The notes under the pieces were generated by a model. It did no database searches. It worked only from the letters and a program-made list of their open reading frames with translations, and was not told where the DNA came from. A stretch of 64,000 nt of DNA from NCBI GenBank assembly GCA_035718275.1, contig DASTHI010000007.1, positions 90,303 through 154,302 of the forward strand. The letters run 5' to 3'. Positions 34,314 through 43,196 of the stretch are shown here, piece by piece (the first letter of the stretch is position 1; the number at the start of each line of letters is the position of its first letter). Origin of the DNA: Pseudolabrys sp035718275. GTDB taxonomy: Bacteria > Pseudomonadota > Alphaproteobacteria > Rhizobiales > Xanthobacteraceae. Position numbers and translations under genes: made by a program.

Positions 34314-35525
34314 TCAGGACCCGGTGCCGCACCGTCCGAGTTTGAGGACCTTGCACTCGTCCTTCACTGCTTTGGTCGTGCCGAGAATACGTTCACCGAG
34401 CTTGCCATCGGACTTGCGATAGACCTCCATCGCGTGCTCGTCCTGTACGATGTCGCGCGTGGCAGGATCAATCATCACGTGTCCGCGTGGCCCGTCAGCC
34501 GACCAGCCCTTCATTGCTTCCACCACCTTTGCCCCATCGGACAGGTTGCCGTTGAGCTTTTTGATGGTGTCGAAGATCGCATGCATGGTGTCCCATCCCG
34601 CAGCTGACATGAAATCAGGATAGGAGTCCTTGCCATAGGCTTTGTGCCACTCTTCCTTGAAGCTCTTGTTTTGCGGACTTTCGAGATCGACCGCATAGTG
34701 GCCCATCACGATCGTGCCGATCGCGGCATCGCCCATATCCTGGAGCTTGTTGTCGGGAATGAGATCCATCGGGCCGATCAGCTTGATACCGGCCTTCCGC
34801 ATCCCAAGTTCGCCATATGCTTTCATGAGGCCGGTTGCATGGGCACCTGACGGAATGAAAGCATAGAGGCAATCGGGATGAGAATCCTTGACGCGCTGCA
34901 AGAATGGAGTGAAGTCGGGAACCTGCACCGGGCTGCCCATAGGAATGGACTCGGTGATCTTGCCGCCCGCCTTTTCAAAACCCGTCTTGAAGGCTTCCGT
35001 CGAATCCTTGCCCGGCGGGAAATCCGTATAGGCCATCGCCGCGGTCTTGCAGCCGATCTTGTCGTGCGCGTAGGCCCCCATCGGATATGCCGGATGCCAC
35101 ATGCTGAATGAAAGTCGCACGATGTATGGCGACAGATTGGTGATCCAAGCCGTGCCTGCATTCGCGATCACCATTGGCACCTTGGCCTGCGTGATCACCG
35201 GGGCGAGCGCAATTGCCGACGGCGAGAATACAAAACCGGTCACCAACTGGACCTTGTCGTTCGTGATAAGCTCGGTAGTGACTGTTTTCGCCTGCGCTCC
35301 CGTGGGTGGACCCTCGTCCCGCTTGATGATTTCGACCTTGTGAGGTGCGACGTCCTTTGCATGCAGCTTCACGTACAGATCGAACGCCTTGTCGATTTGG
35401 TGACCAAGATCGGCATTCGCCCCGCTGAACGGAAGCACAACCCCGATCTTGACGGTTTCGGCATGGGCGGCGCCGCCCAGAGTGAACGCCAGGGCCGCTA
35501 GCCAAAGCCAACCAAAGCCGCGCAT
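34314..35525 (-). CDS. Branched-chain-type ABC transporter substrate-binding protein
   Basis: A 403-residue periplasmic binding protein of the peripla_BP_6 (LivK-like) type. A signal peptide covers residues 1-22 (WLWLAALAFTLGGAAHA), then ETVKIGVVLPFSGANADLG, the strand-helix core TDKVQLVTGFVFSPSAIALAP (residue order approximate) and GTAWITNLSPYIVRLSFSM. The ATG at 35525 has an excellent ribosome binding site (GGAGGGAGG); an earlier in-frame start lacks both this site and the signal peptide position. The ligand is unknown; the sequence is nearer to the amide/aromatic-compound binders than to E. coli LivJ in my judgement. Confidence 0.9.
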   Translation of the reverse strand: MRGFGWLWLAALAFTLGGAAHAETVKIGVVLPFSGANADLGHQIDKAFDLYVKLHAKDVAPHKVEIIKRDEGPPTGAQAKTVTTELITNDKVQLVTGFVFSPSAIALAPVITQAKVPMVIANAGTAWITNLSPYIVRLSFSMWHPAYPMGAYAHDKIGCKTAAMAYTDFPPGKDSTEAFKTGFEKAGGKITESIPMGSPVQVPDFTPFLQRVKDSHPDCLYAFIPSGAHATGLMKAYGELGMRKAGIKLIGPMDLIPDNKLQDMGDAAIGTIVMGHYAVDLESPQNKSFKEEWHKAYGKDSYPDFMSAAGWDTMHAIFDTIKKLNGNLSDGAKVVEAMKGWSADGPRGHVMIDPATRDIVQDEHAMEVYRKSDGKLGERILGTTKAVKDECKVLKLGRCGTGS

Positions 35526-35948
35526 TTGATCCTCCCTCCGCTCTTGTAATGTTTGGAATCCCACGATCGCCGGGCCGAGCCCTGCGGGTGTATTCATCTA
35601 AACTGGACCACTTTGAAGGTCCTGGTCAATCTGTGGCCGACCGACGTTCCGTCACTGCCTGGAGACTAAGTTCGCCAGGCTGTCCATGGGTAGCTTCAGT
35701 TCATGGCGACCCCTGTGGCGGCAGGGCTCAGCGCGGAATTTCCGGCTTTTGTCCCCGTCGCAACTCATAGACCCGCGCTGCAAACAACCTGATGAATGCG
35801 ATTGTCCGGACTTTCCGACGCGCCCTGGTTTCATACATCTTTCCGCAAAACCTCAATCGTTTTTGGCCAAGCATCAGTGCAATCTTGCGGCCTTGTCGCG
35901 TGGCGGCCCCTCCACTAGGGTCGATTACGTGGAGGTGCACGGTCAGGC
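35526..35948. other. Divergent gap between the transporter operon and cysK
   Basis: About 420 bp, no gene supported. It should hold the promoters of both operons, but I cannot pick a convincing -35/-10 pair. A hairpin at 35909-35935 sits just before cysK. Confidence 0.4.
35909..35935 (+). promoter_or_regulatory. Hairpin overlapping the cysK ribosome binding site
   Basis: CCTCCAC (35909-35915) pairs perfectly with GTGGAGG (35929-35935) across a 13-nt loop. The 3' arm contains the only GGAGG upstream of the cysK ATG (35949), 13 nt away, so the stem could hide it. Confidence 0.4.
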
Positions 35949-36989
35949 ATGCAAATTCGCGACGGGATCCTCGAAGCAATCGGTCACACACCGCTGATAA
36001 AGCTCCGGCGCGCCTCGGAGGCGACCGGATGCACGATTCTCGGCAAGGCCGAGTTCATGAATCCGGGTGGGTCGGTGAAAGATCGAGCCGGGCGTCAGAT
36101 GATCGTGGAAGCTGAAAAGCGGGGCGAACTTCGTCCAGGGGGACTGGTAGTGGAAGCAACCGCGGGCAATACCGGCATCGGCCTCGCGCTTGTTGCAAAC
36201 GCTCGCGGCTATCGCACGCTCATCGTCATCCCCCAAACACAAAGCCAGGAAAAGAAGGATATGCTTCGCCTTTGCGGAGCCGAGCTCGTCGAAGTTCCTG
36301 CAGCTCCCTATTCAAATCCCAACAACTACCAGCATGTGGGGCGACGTCTCGCCCAGCAGCTCCAGCAATCCGAAAAGAACGGCGCGATTTTCGCCGATCA
36401 GTGGAACAATCTCGACAACCGCAAAGCCCATTACGTGTCGACCGGACCGGAGATCTGGGAGGAGTGCGGCGGAAAGATCGATGGCTTCATATGCGCCATC
36501 GGTACGGGCGGTACGATTGCCGGGGCATCAACATTCCTGCGCGAGAAGAACAAGGACCTTGTAGTCGGAATTGCCGATCCGCGCGGAGCGGCAATGTATC
36601 ATCTGTTCAAGGATGGAAAGGCGAAGGCGACGGAGGGCGGCTCGATAACGGAAGGAATCGGACTCGGGCGGGTAACTCCGATCATCGAGGGGTTGAAGGT
36701 CGACAATGCATACCTTATTCCCGACGAAGAGGCTCTTCCGATCATTTTCGACCTCGTCCGCGACGAGGGGCTCTGCCTCGGAGGCTCGTCTGGAATCAAT
36801 ATCGCCGGCGCCATACGTCTGGCGAAGGATATGGGACCTGGAAAAACGATCGTGACGATTCTTGCCGACTATGGCACGCGCTATCAATCGAAGCTGTTCA
36901 ATCCCGAGTTTCTTCGATCGAAAAAATTGCCGGTGCCGGAGTGGATCGAGCGCAAAACAAGCATCAAGCCGCCCCTGGAGAATGTGTGA
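35949..36989 (+). CDS. cysK: Cysteine synthase A
   Basis: PLP enzyme that makes cysteine from O-acetylserine and sulfide. The protein has 346 residues. The PLP lysine is K44 in NPGGSVKDRAGRQM, the substrate loop is VEATAGNTGIGLAL, and the phosphate-binding loop is AIGTGGTIAGAS, followed by the serine of LGGSSGINIAGA. The insertion LRRASEATGCTI and extra C-terminal tail fit the longer alphaproteobacterial CysK. It starts a sulfur cluster with alaX (6 bp away) and sseA. A hairpin may cover its ribosome binding site. Confidence 0.94.
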   Translation: MQIRDGILEAIGHTPLIKLRRASEATGCTILGKAEFMNPGGSVKDRAGRQMIVEAEKRGELRPGGLVVEATAGNTGIGLALVANARGYRTLIVIPQTQSQEKKDMLRLCGAELVEVPAAPYSNPNNYQHVGRRLAQQLQQSEKNGAIFADQWNNLDNRKAHYVSTGPEIWEECGGKIDGFICAIGTGGTIAGASTFLREKNKDLVVGIADPRGAAMYHLFKDGKAKATEGGSITEGIGLGRVTPIIEGLKVDNAYLIPDEEALPIIFDLVRDEGLCLGGSSGINIAGAIRLAKDMGPGKTIVTILADYGTRYQSKLFNPEFLRSKKLPVPEWIERKTSIKPPLENV

Positions 36990-36995
36990 CCGGCA

Positions 36996-37712
36996 ATGGC
37001 GACGGAATGCCTGTTTCGTGACGACTCGTATTTAAAGAGCTGTGCAGCGCGCGTTGTGGCATTGACCGATCAGGGCGGGATCGTGCTCGATCGAACGGTC
37101 TTTTATGCGACCTCCGGCGGGCAACCGGGGGACAGCGGAGTTCTGATTGGCGCTGATGGCGCGCGAACGCCGGTCGAGACGGCTGTCTACACGGATACGA
37201 CAAAGACCGAAATCGCGCACGTTCCCGTCCCAAATTCGCCCTTGCCCAACATCGGAGACGCCATTAGGGCGAATATCGATTGGGACAAGCGCTACGCTCG
37301 CATGCGCATGCATACGGCGCTGCACCTGCTTTCAGCCGTGCTACCTTATGCCGTGACTGGCGGCTCGGTCGGCGAAAGTGAAGGCCGCCTTGATTTCGAC
37401 ATTCCTGACGCAGGTCTCGACAAGCAGGCGATCACTGCAAAAATGGGCGAGATGATCGCCAGCAATGCTCCCGTGATCAGTCGCTGGATCACGGATGCCG
37501 AACTCGAGGCCAATCCCGGTCTGGTCAAGACGATGTCGGTCAAACCGCCAGTTGGTACGGGCCGAGTGCGCCTGATCGAAATCGTCGGCCTGGACTTGCA
37601 ACCGTGTGGAGGCACTCACGTTCGCGCAACCGGAGAAATCGGCGCGGTCCAGGTCAGCCAAATCGAGAAGAAAGGCAAGCAGAATAGGCGCGTTCGGCTC
37701 GCTTTCCGCTAG
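36996..37712 (+). CDS. Alanyl-tRNA editing protein (AlaX)
   Basis: A stand-alone trans-editing factor that deacylates Ser-tRNA-Ala (or Gly-tRNA-Ala), related to the editing domain of AlaRS. At 238 residues it is the AlaX-M/L type. The zinc site is intact: H106 and H110 in MRMHTALHLL, and C204 and H208 in LQPCGGTHV. The N-terminal part has TVFYATSGGQPGDSG as in AlaRS. It starts 6 bp after cysK and is followed by sseA after 82 bp, so it is probably made together with cysteine biosynthesis. There the free serine/cysteine balance could matter, which is an inference. Confidence 0.9.
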   Translation: MATECLFRDDSYLKSCAARVVALTDQGGIVLDRTVFYATSGGQPGDSGVLIGADGARTPVETAVYTDTTKTEIAHVPVPNSPLPNIGDAIRANIDWDKRYARMRMHTALHLLSAVLPYAVTGGSVGESEGRLDFDIPDAGLDKQAITAKMGEMIASNAPVISRWITDAELEANPGLVKTMSVKPPVGTGRVRLIEIVGLDLQPCGGTHVRATGEIGAVQVSQIEKKGKQNRRVRLAFR

Positions 37713-37794
37713 CCATGCATGCAACCATGTCTTGGCAAAGGCCGTTGCAGATCAGCGATATAGCGCGGACATTGTGTCCTGTTTTCGGAACCCG

Positions 37795-38652
37795 ATGATG
37801 AAAAACGCACCGCAGGCGAGCCGCTGGCTCAAATCGACTGAATGGCTGGCAGGCCAACTAGAAAAGCCCGGGGTCAGCATCGTCGATGGCTCATATTATC
37901 TCAGCACGCAAAAGCGTGATGCCAGAGCTGAGTATCTTGAGGCGCATATCCCCGGCGCAGTGTTCTTCGATATCAATGCAATCGCCGATCACTCGACGGA
38001 CCTCCCCCACATGCTGCCCGGCCCGGAGCAGTTTGGTGCCGCAGCCGGTGCGCTCGGTATCTCCGAAAAAGATACGATCGTTGTATATGACGGTAGCGGC
38101 CTATATTCGGCCCCGCGTGTATGGTGGACGTTTCGTATTTTCGGCGCGCCCAATGTGTACATCCTGGATGGTGGTTTTCCCGCCTGGAGAGAAGAAGGCC
38201 GGGCGACTGAGGCCGGTGTGGTCACGCGCGAGAAACGATCCTTCAATGCGCGCATGGATACAGGCGCTGTGGCAATGCTCAGTGATGTGCAGATGGCGCT
38301 CAACAATGGCAGTGCGCAGGTGGTGGATGCCCGCTCAGCGGGGCGCTTTGCGGGCCGCGAGGCCGAACCTCGTGCCGGACTGCGCTCTGGCCATATGCCG
38401 GGGGCACTGAACGTACCGTTCGCGGAAGTAGTCGAAAATGGACGCCTCGCCTCCCCCGAACGGATCGTCCAGGCATTCAAAAAAGCGGGGGTCGATCCCG
38501 ACAAGCCAGTGATCACGAGTTGCGGATCCGGGGTCACGGCTGCGATCCTCACGCTCGCTCTCGATGCGATCGGCAAGGACATCGGTCGCATCTACGACGG
38601 TTCATGGGCCGAATGGGGCGCAAGACCTGACATGCCGATTGCGAAAGAATGA
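37795..38652 (+). CDS. sseA: 3-mercaptopyruvate (or thiosulfate) sulfurtransferase
   Basis: Two-domain rhodanese of 285 residues. The N-terminal inactive domain spans about 15-140 (SIVDGSYYLS, AHIPGAVFFDI, YDGSGLYSAPRVWWTFRIFG). The C-terminal catalytic domain (about 160-280) has the active Cys243 in TSCGSGVTAA; the CGSGVT loop is the mercaptopyruvate type rather than the thiosulfate CRxGx[RT] type. I start at the first of two adjacent ATGs (37795), because the frame extends far upstream only as unrelated sequence. It completes the cysK-alaX-sseA group and converges with aapP. Confidence 0.92.
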   Translation: MMKNAPQASRWLKSTEWLAGQLEKPGVSIVDGSYYLSTQKRDARAEYLEAHIPGAVFFDINAIADHSTDLPHMLPGPEQFGAAAGALGISEKDTIVVYDGSGLYSAPRVWWTFRIFGAPNVYILDGGFPAWREEGRATEAGVVTREKRSFNARMDTGAVAMLSDVQMALNNGSAQVVDARSAGRFAGREAEPRAGLRSGHMPGALNVPFAEVVENGRLASPERIVQAFKKAGVDPDKPVITSCGSGVTAAILTLALDAIGKDIGRIYDGSWAEWGARPDMPIAKE

Positions 38653-38661
38653 GCCTGCGGC

Positions 38662-39447
38662 TCATCTGAGAATCTGGCTGAGAAACAGCTTGGTTCGCTC
38701 GTGCTGCGGATGAGCGAAGAACTCATCCGGACCGTTCACTTCAACAATCTGGCCCTCATCCATGAACACGATGCGGTTTGCAACCTGGCGCGCAAACCCC
38801 ATTTCGTGAGTGACGACCAGCATGGTCATTCCGTCCTCAGCAAGCGCCACGATCGTATCAAGAACTTCCTTGACCATTTCAGGGTCGAGGGCAGACGTTG
38901 GCTCGTCGAAGAGCATGATTTTTGGATTCATGCACAGCGCACGCGCAATGGCGACACGCTGCTGCTGACCACCCGACAGTTGACCAGGGTACTTGTTCGC
39001 CTGCTCCGGGATCTTCACGCGCTGCAAGTAATGCAGCGCAATTTCCTCCGCCTCCTTTTTCGGAAGCTTGCGAACCCAAATAGGCGCCAACGTACAATTC
39101 TCCATGACAGTGAGGTGCGGAAAGAGGTTGAAATGCTGAAAAACCATTCCGACTTCGCGGCGCACTTCGTCGATCTTCTTCAGATCCGCCGATAGCTCCA
39201 CACCGTCGACTATGATCTTACCGCTCTGGTGCTCTTCCAGCCGATTGATGCAGCGGATCATCGTCGATTTGCCCGATCCGGAAGGCCCGCAAATCACGAT
39301 GCGCTCGCCGCCAACGACCTTCAGGTTGATATCGCGCAGCACATGGAAATCCCCGTACCATTTATTGACGTCGATCATCTGCACTGCAATGTCGGTGTTG
39401 AGCCTGCCCGGCTTGAGCAGCGAACCTGAATTTGTCGTTGCATTCAT
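38662..39447 (-). CDS. aapP: General L-amino acid ABC transporter ATP-binding protein
   Basis: A 261-residue GlnQ-type ATPase. Walker A is GPSGSGKSTMIRCINRLE, the signature LSGGQQQRVAIARAL, and Walker B IMLFDEPTSALDPEMV. The N-terminal tail (MNATTNSGSLL) and the TDIAVQMIDVNKWYGDFHVLRD start are AapP-like. The ATG at 39447 lies 10 bp after the aapM stop; a longer frame would run into aapM. It is the last gene of the aapJQMP operon. Confidence 0.94.
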   Translation of the reverse strand: MNATTNSGSLLKPGRLNTDIAVQMIDVNKWYGDFHVLRDINLKVVGGERIVICGPSGSGKSTMIRCINRLEEHQSGKIIVDGVELSADLKKIDEVRREVGMVFQHFNLFPHLTVMENCTLAPIWVRKLPKKEAEEIALHYLQRVKIPEQANKYPGQLSGGQQQRVAIARALCMNPKIMLFDEPTSALDPEMVKEVLDTIVALAEDGMTMLVVTHEMGFARQVANRIVFMDEGQIVEVNGPDEFFAHPQHERTKLFLSQILR

Positions 39448-39457
39448 CGGTTGGCTC

Positions 39458-40624
39458 TTAGTGCCGATCGCCTTTGGCCAGACGCAACTCCATGGCCCGT
39501 GCATATCGAGACATGCCGTAGCAGAAGACCAGATAAAAAATGGCGGCGACAACGTAACCGGTCGTGCTCGTGACCGGGGTCGCCCATTTCGGATCGATCC
39601 GCGCAACTTCGATCGTGCGAAGAAGATCAAAAATCCCCACGATAAACACGAGCGTCGTATCCTTGAACAGGCCGATATAAGTGTTGACGATATTCGGAAG
39701 CGTGACTCTCAGGGCCTGCGGCAGAACGATCAGGCGCATCATCTGTCCGTATCCCAGGCCGATGGCCATCGCGCCCTCGAACTGACCTTTGGGGATGGCC
39801 TGAAGACCGGCGCGAACGACCTCCGCCATGTATGCAGATGCAAACATGGCGATGCCCACGAGGGCCCGGACTAGCTTATCGGGCGACAGCTGTTCGGGCA
39901 CGAACAGCGGCAGCATCACTCCGGCCATGAACAGAACCGTGACAAGCGGCACGCCTCGGACGAACTCGATGAATATCACCGACAGAAGCCGAACTGCCGG
40001 CATGCGCGAGCGCCGCCCGAGAGCGAGAACAATACCGATCGGAAGGGAGCACACGATGCCCACGGAGGCGACCACGATCGTCACCAGAACGCCGCCCCAA
40101 AGCACCGTATCGACCGGCTGCAGGCCTATCGCAGCCCACCCGGTCAGTAGGACGAAAGACGAGATCGGCATCACGAGAAAAAAGTAGAGAATGCCGAGGT
40201 CCCTCCGCGGCGCGCCGGGCCACAGCAGCCACGCGATCCCGACCGCCAGCAAAACGAAGAAGACATCAACGCGCCATCGCTCTGAAATCGGATAAGAGCC
40301 GTAGATGAAGTACGGCAGGCGCTCCCAAACGAAGGGCCAGCAAGCCCCGATCTCCCGATGTTGGACCGATTCCAGGCATGCATCCCGGTCGCTCCCACTC
40401 CATACAGCATCGAGAAGAAGAAACCTCACAAGCTCGGGGATTGCCCAGGCGAGAAGAAGGGCCATCGTGATCGTGAGCGTAATGTTGAATGGCGTCGAAA
40501 ACAGATTGTTCCGCAGCCAGGCAACCGGCCCGACCATCTTTGATGGTGGCGGCCTCGGAGCGATGCTGGCCTTGCGCACAAAAGCCAGCTGCGTCAGCGC
40601 AAGATCGCCCTCTGCCATCGTCAT
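39458..40624 (-). CDS. aapM: General L-amino acid ABC transporter permease
   Basis: A 388-residue inner-membrane permease of the polar amino-acid (HisM) family. The N-terminal extension, with two extra segments, is characteristic of AapM. The conserved permease part has GGVLVTIVVASVGIVCSLPIGIVLALGRRS, FIEFVRGVPLVTVLFM, and the EAA loop (SAYMAEVVRAGLQAIPKGQFEGAMAIGLG). It lies between aapQ (13 bp away) and aapP. Confidence 0.94.
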   Translation of the reverse strand: MTMAEGDLALTQLAFVRKASIAPRPPPSKMVGPVAWLRNNLFSTPFNITLTITMALLLAWAIPELVRFLLLDAVWSGSDRDACLESVQHREIGACWPFVWERLPYFIYGSYPISERWRVDVFFVLLAVGIAWLLWPGAPRRDLGILYFFLVMPISSFVLLTGWAAIGLQPVDTVLWGGVLVTIVVASVGIVCSLPIGIVLALGRRSRMPAVRLLSVIFIEFVRGVPLVTVLFMAGVMLPLFVPEQLSPDKLVRALVGIAMFASAYMAEVVRAGLQAIPKGQFEGAMAIGLGYGQMMRLIVLPQALRVTLPNIVNTYIGLFKDTTLVFIVGIFDLLRTIEVARIDPKWATPVTSTTGYVVAAIFYLVFCYGMSRYARAMELRLAKGDRH

Positions 40625-40637
40625 CTGGCCACGACCT

Positions 40638-41831
40638 TCACCTTTCCACCAGCGCCATGCGGCTGTTGTAGATGTTCATCAGCAGAGACGTGAACAGACT
40701 GATCACAAGATAAACCAGCATGGTGATGGCAACGACTTCGACCGCCTGCCCTGTCTGGTTCAGCACGGTTCCGGTAAACACCTGCACCAGATCGGGATAG
40801 CCGATCGCGACTGCCAGCGAGGAGTTTTTGGTCAGGTTGAGATATTGGCTGGTCAATGGCGGAATAATCACGCGCATCGCTTGCGGCACGACGATCAAGC
40901 GCAACGTCGGTCCCGGCCGCAGGCCAAGTGAAAAAGCTGCTTCCGTCTGTCCATGCGACACCGCGAGAATGCCCGCGCGCACGACTTCGGCAATGAACGC
41001 CGCGGTATAGATCGAAAGTCCGAAGAGCAAAGCCGCAAACTCAGGAAGGATTTCGATGCCTCCTGTGATGTTGAAGCGGCCTGCTTGGGGATACTCGAAA
41101 GCGATAGGAAACCCCGCAGCAGCGAAAATCAGTAGGGGAGCCACAATGACCAGCCCGACAGACAACCAGAAGACGGGCGTTTGTTGGCCGGTCCGCTCTT
41201 GCCGCCGACGGGCCCAGAGATAAAGGGCAATCGCCCCCAATATGCCGACTGTGAAGCCAAGCCCGACAAGGCCCGACCCGGTTTCCAGTAGCGGTTTCGG
41301 CAGATAGAGGCCACGGTTGTTGAGATAAAGCCCGCCCGGAACGACAAGGCTGTCGCGAAGCCCGGGTAGTGCCTTCAAAACGGCATTGTACCAGAACAAC
41401 AACTGCAGCAGCAGTGGCGTGTTTCGAATGATCTCAACGTAGCCCCCGGCGATCCTTGCAAGCAGCCAGTTCCGCGAAAGTCGCGATATGCCGACGATGA
41501 AGCCCAAGATAGTCGCCAAAACGATTCCTATTGCAGAGACGAGCAATGTATTAAGAAGGCCGACCCAGAAGGCGCGCCCATAAGTCGAGGCCCGGGGAGA
41601 ATATTCGATCAGTGTCTGGCTGATGTCGAAGCCGGCGGTCGCATTCCAGAACCCGAAGCCCGAAGCGATGCGGGCACGTGCGAGGTTCTCAATTGCATTT
41701 GTCGCAGCCCCATAGATCAGGAATGCAACGATCGCACACAAAAGTGCCTGATAGGCGATGCTCCGAACCTTGGGGTCATTGTAGTAAGCGACCCGCGCGG
41801 GGCGCGAGTTCGCCGAAAGCTCGCCCGACAT
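40638..41831 (-). CDS. aapQ: General L-amino acid ABC transporter permease
   Basis: A 397-residue permease, partner of AapM. It starts with a cytoplasmic tail (VAYYNDPKVRSIAYQALLCA) and has the long periplasmic or intermembrane insertion typical of AapQ. Conserved parts are GFIVGISRLSRNWLLARIAGGYVEIIRNTPLLLQLLFWY and the EAA loop TAAFIAEVVRAGILAVSHGQTEAAFSLGL. It is separated from aapJ by a 77-bp gap with a strong hairpin. Confidence 0.94.
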   Translation of the reverse strand: MSGELSANSRPARVAYYNDPKVRSIAYQALLCAIVAFLIYGAATNAIENLARARIASGFGFWNATAGFDISQTLIEYSPRASTYGRAFWVGLLNTLLVSAIGIVLATILGFIVGISRLSRNWLLARIAGGYVEIIRNTPLLLQLLFWYNAVLKALPGLRDSLVVPGGLYLNNRGLYLPKPLLETGSGLVGLGFTVGILGAIALYLWARRRQERTGQQTPVFWLSVGLVIVAPLLIFAAAGFPIAFEYPQAGRFNITGGIEILPEFAALLFGLSIYTAAFIAEVVRAGILAVSHGQTEAAFSLGLRPGPTLRLIVVPQAMRVIIPPLTSQYLNLTKNSSLAVAIGYPDLVQVFTGTVLNQTGQAVEVVAITMLVYLVISLFTSLLMNIYNSRMALVER

Positions 41832-41852
41832 CAGCCCCTCGTCGTCGTGGTC

Positions 41853-41890
41853 GCGGCCCCGCCTCGCCGGCAGCGAGCGGCAGGGGCCGC
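41853..41890 (-). promoter_or_regulatory. Intergenic hairpin between aapJ and aapQ
   Basis: GCGGCCCC (41853-41860) pairs with GGGGCCGC (41883-41890), and an inner CTCGC/GCGAG stem fits inside. There is no U-tract; the likely effect is mRNA stabilisation or partial termination after the binding-protein gene, like the hairpin of the Liv-type operon. Confidence 0.65.
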
Positions 41891-41908
41891 GGCCTGCAGT
41901 TCAACTGC

Positions 41909-42919
41909 TCAGCGAATTGGCGGCGCGTATTGAATTCCGCCCTTGTTCCACAGCTTGTTCAAGCCCCGCTCGATTTTCAGCGGCGAGCCCTGGCCAACAT
42001 TGCGTTCGAATGACTCCCCGTAATTACCCACCTGCCTGATAATCCGGACCGCCCAATCTTTCGTAAGGCCCAGTTGTTCGCCGTAGTTGCCTTCCGTGCC
42101 GACGAACCGCTTTATTTCCGGATTGGATGATTTCAGCGCCTCATCGATGGTCTTCGAAGAGATATTGAGCTCTTCCGCGTCAAGCATCGCGAACAGAGTC
42201 CATTTGACAACATCGAACCATTGGTCGTCGCCATGGCGCACCGCCGGGCCAAGCGGCTCCTTAGAGATGATTTCGGGAAGGATGACATGGTCATTCGGAT
42301 TCGCGAGCCGCAGTCTCTCGCCGTAAAGGCCTGATGCATCCGTCGTGTAGGCATCGCAACGGCCCGCATCGTAAGCTTTGACCGCTTCATTTGCGGTCGC
42401 AAAGGTGACCGTCTTGAGCTGCATCTTATGTGCGCCGAAATAATCCGCCAGATTGAGCTCGGTCGTGGTGCCCTGCTGGACGCACACGGCCGCCCCATTG
42501 AGCTCGAGCGCAGAGTTCACCTTGAGCGCCTTGCGGACCATGAACCCCTGGCCATCGTAATAGTTGACGCCGGTGAAATTCAGTCCCAGCGACGTGTCAC
42601 GTGATGAAGTCCAAGTGGTATTGCGCACAAGCACATCGACCTCTCCCGACTGGAGAGCGGTAAAGCGATCCTTGGCCGAGAGCGGCACGAACTTGACCTT
42701 GTTGGCGTCATTCAATACCGCGGCGGCGATTGCACGGCAGAAGTCCACGTCGAAGCCGGTCCACTTGCCCTGCGCATCCGGAAGGCCAAAGCCCGCGAGC
42801 GTGCCGTTGGCTCCGCAATTGAGCATTCCCCGATCCTTGACCGCCTTGAGTGTCTGAGCGGACGCCCCCTGGACGGCCAGCGCGGCAAACAACATGAGTG
42901 CTGTGGAAAAACGCTTCAT
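41909..42919 (-). CDS. aapJ: General L-amino acid ABC transporter substrate-binding protein
   Basis: A 336-residue periplasmic protein with a signal peptide (residues 1-22, LMLFAALAVQGASA). It has the SBP_bac_3 pattern: VKDRGMLNCGANGTLAGFG, WTGFDVDFCRAIAAAVL, DRFTALQSGEVDVLVRNTTWT and the long Aap-specific C-terminal helix. In Rhizobium leguminosarum this binding protein serves a broad range of L-amino acids. Its ribosome binding site AAGGGAA precedes the ATG. The promoter must lie in the 277-bp region shared with metC, which is also next to aapJ in Rhizobium. Confidence 0.95.
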   Translation of the reverse strand: MKRFSTALMLFAALAVQGASAQTLKAVKDRGMLNCGANGTLAGFGLPDAQGKWTGFDVDFCRAIAAAVLNDANKVKFVPLSAKDRFTALQSGEVDVLVRNTTWTSSRDTSLGLNFTGVNYYDGQGFMVRKALKVNSALELNGAAVCVQQGTTTELNLADYFGAHKMQLKTVTFATANEAVKAYDAGRCDAYTTDASGLYGERLRLANPNDHVILPEIISKEPLGPAVRHGDDQWFDVVKWTLFAMLDAEELNISSKTIDEALKSSNPEIKRFVGTEGNYGEQLGLTKDWAVRIIRQVGNYGESFERNVGQGSPLKIERGLNKLWNKGGIQYAPPIR

Positions 42920-43087
42920 CGGATGGTTCCCTTAAAACTTGTTCGGATGTACCGGGCCTGCTGAAGCCAAAACGACCGCGCCGTCGGCGGATATCGCGAC
43001 GGTGTAGCCATCCTGTTATGCCCCATCCCTCTAGAAGGGCCCTAATGTCGCGGCATCTGAGAACGATCGGACTGCCGGGTCAAGGGG

Positions 43088-43116
43088 TTGACGCTCGCGT
43101 TTTGTGCAGACGTATT
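43088..43116 (+). promoter_or_regulatory. Possible promoter of metC
   Basis: TTGACG (43088-43093) with CGTATT (43111-43116) after 17 bp; the -35 box is good, the -10 box poor. It lies 80 bp before the metC ATG, in the aapJ/metC divergent region. Confidence 0.3.
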
Positions 43117-43196
43117 TGTACGAATGCAGAAGGATATGTCTTTGGCCCGTAAATTCGGGCAGGAAACCGTTTGATTTGGACCGGGCAGCCCATTCG

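Noticed and set aside
42920..43196. SAM riboswitch before metC
   Set aside because: I looked for the conserved core of SAM-II type leaders common in this order and do not see it.
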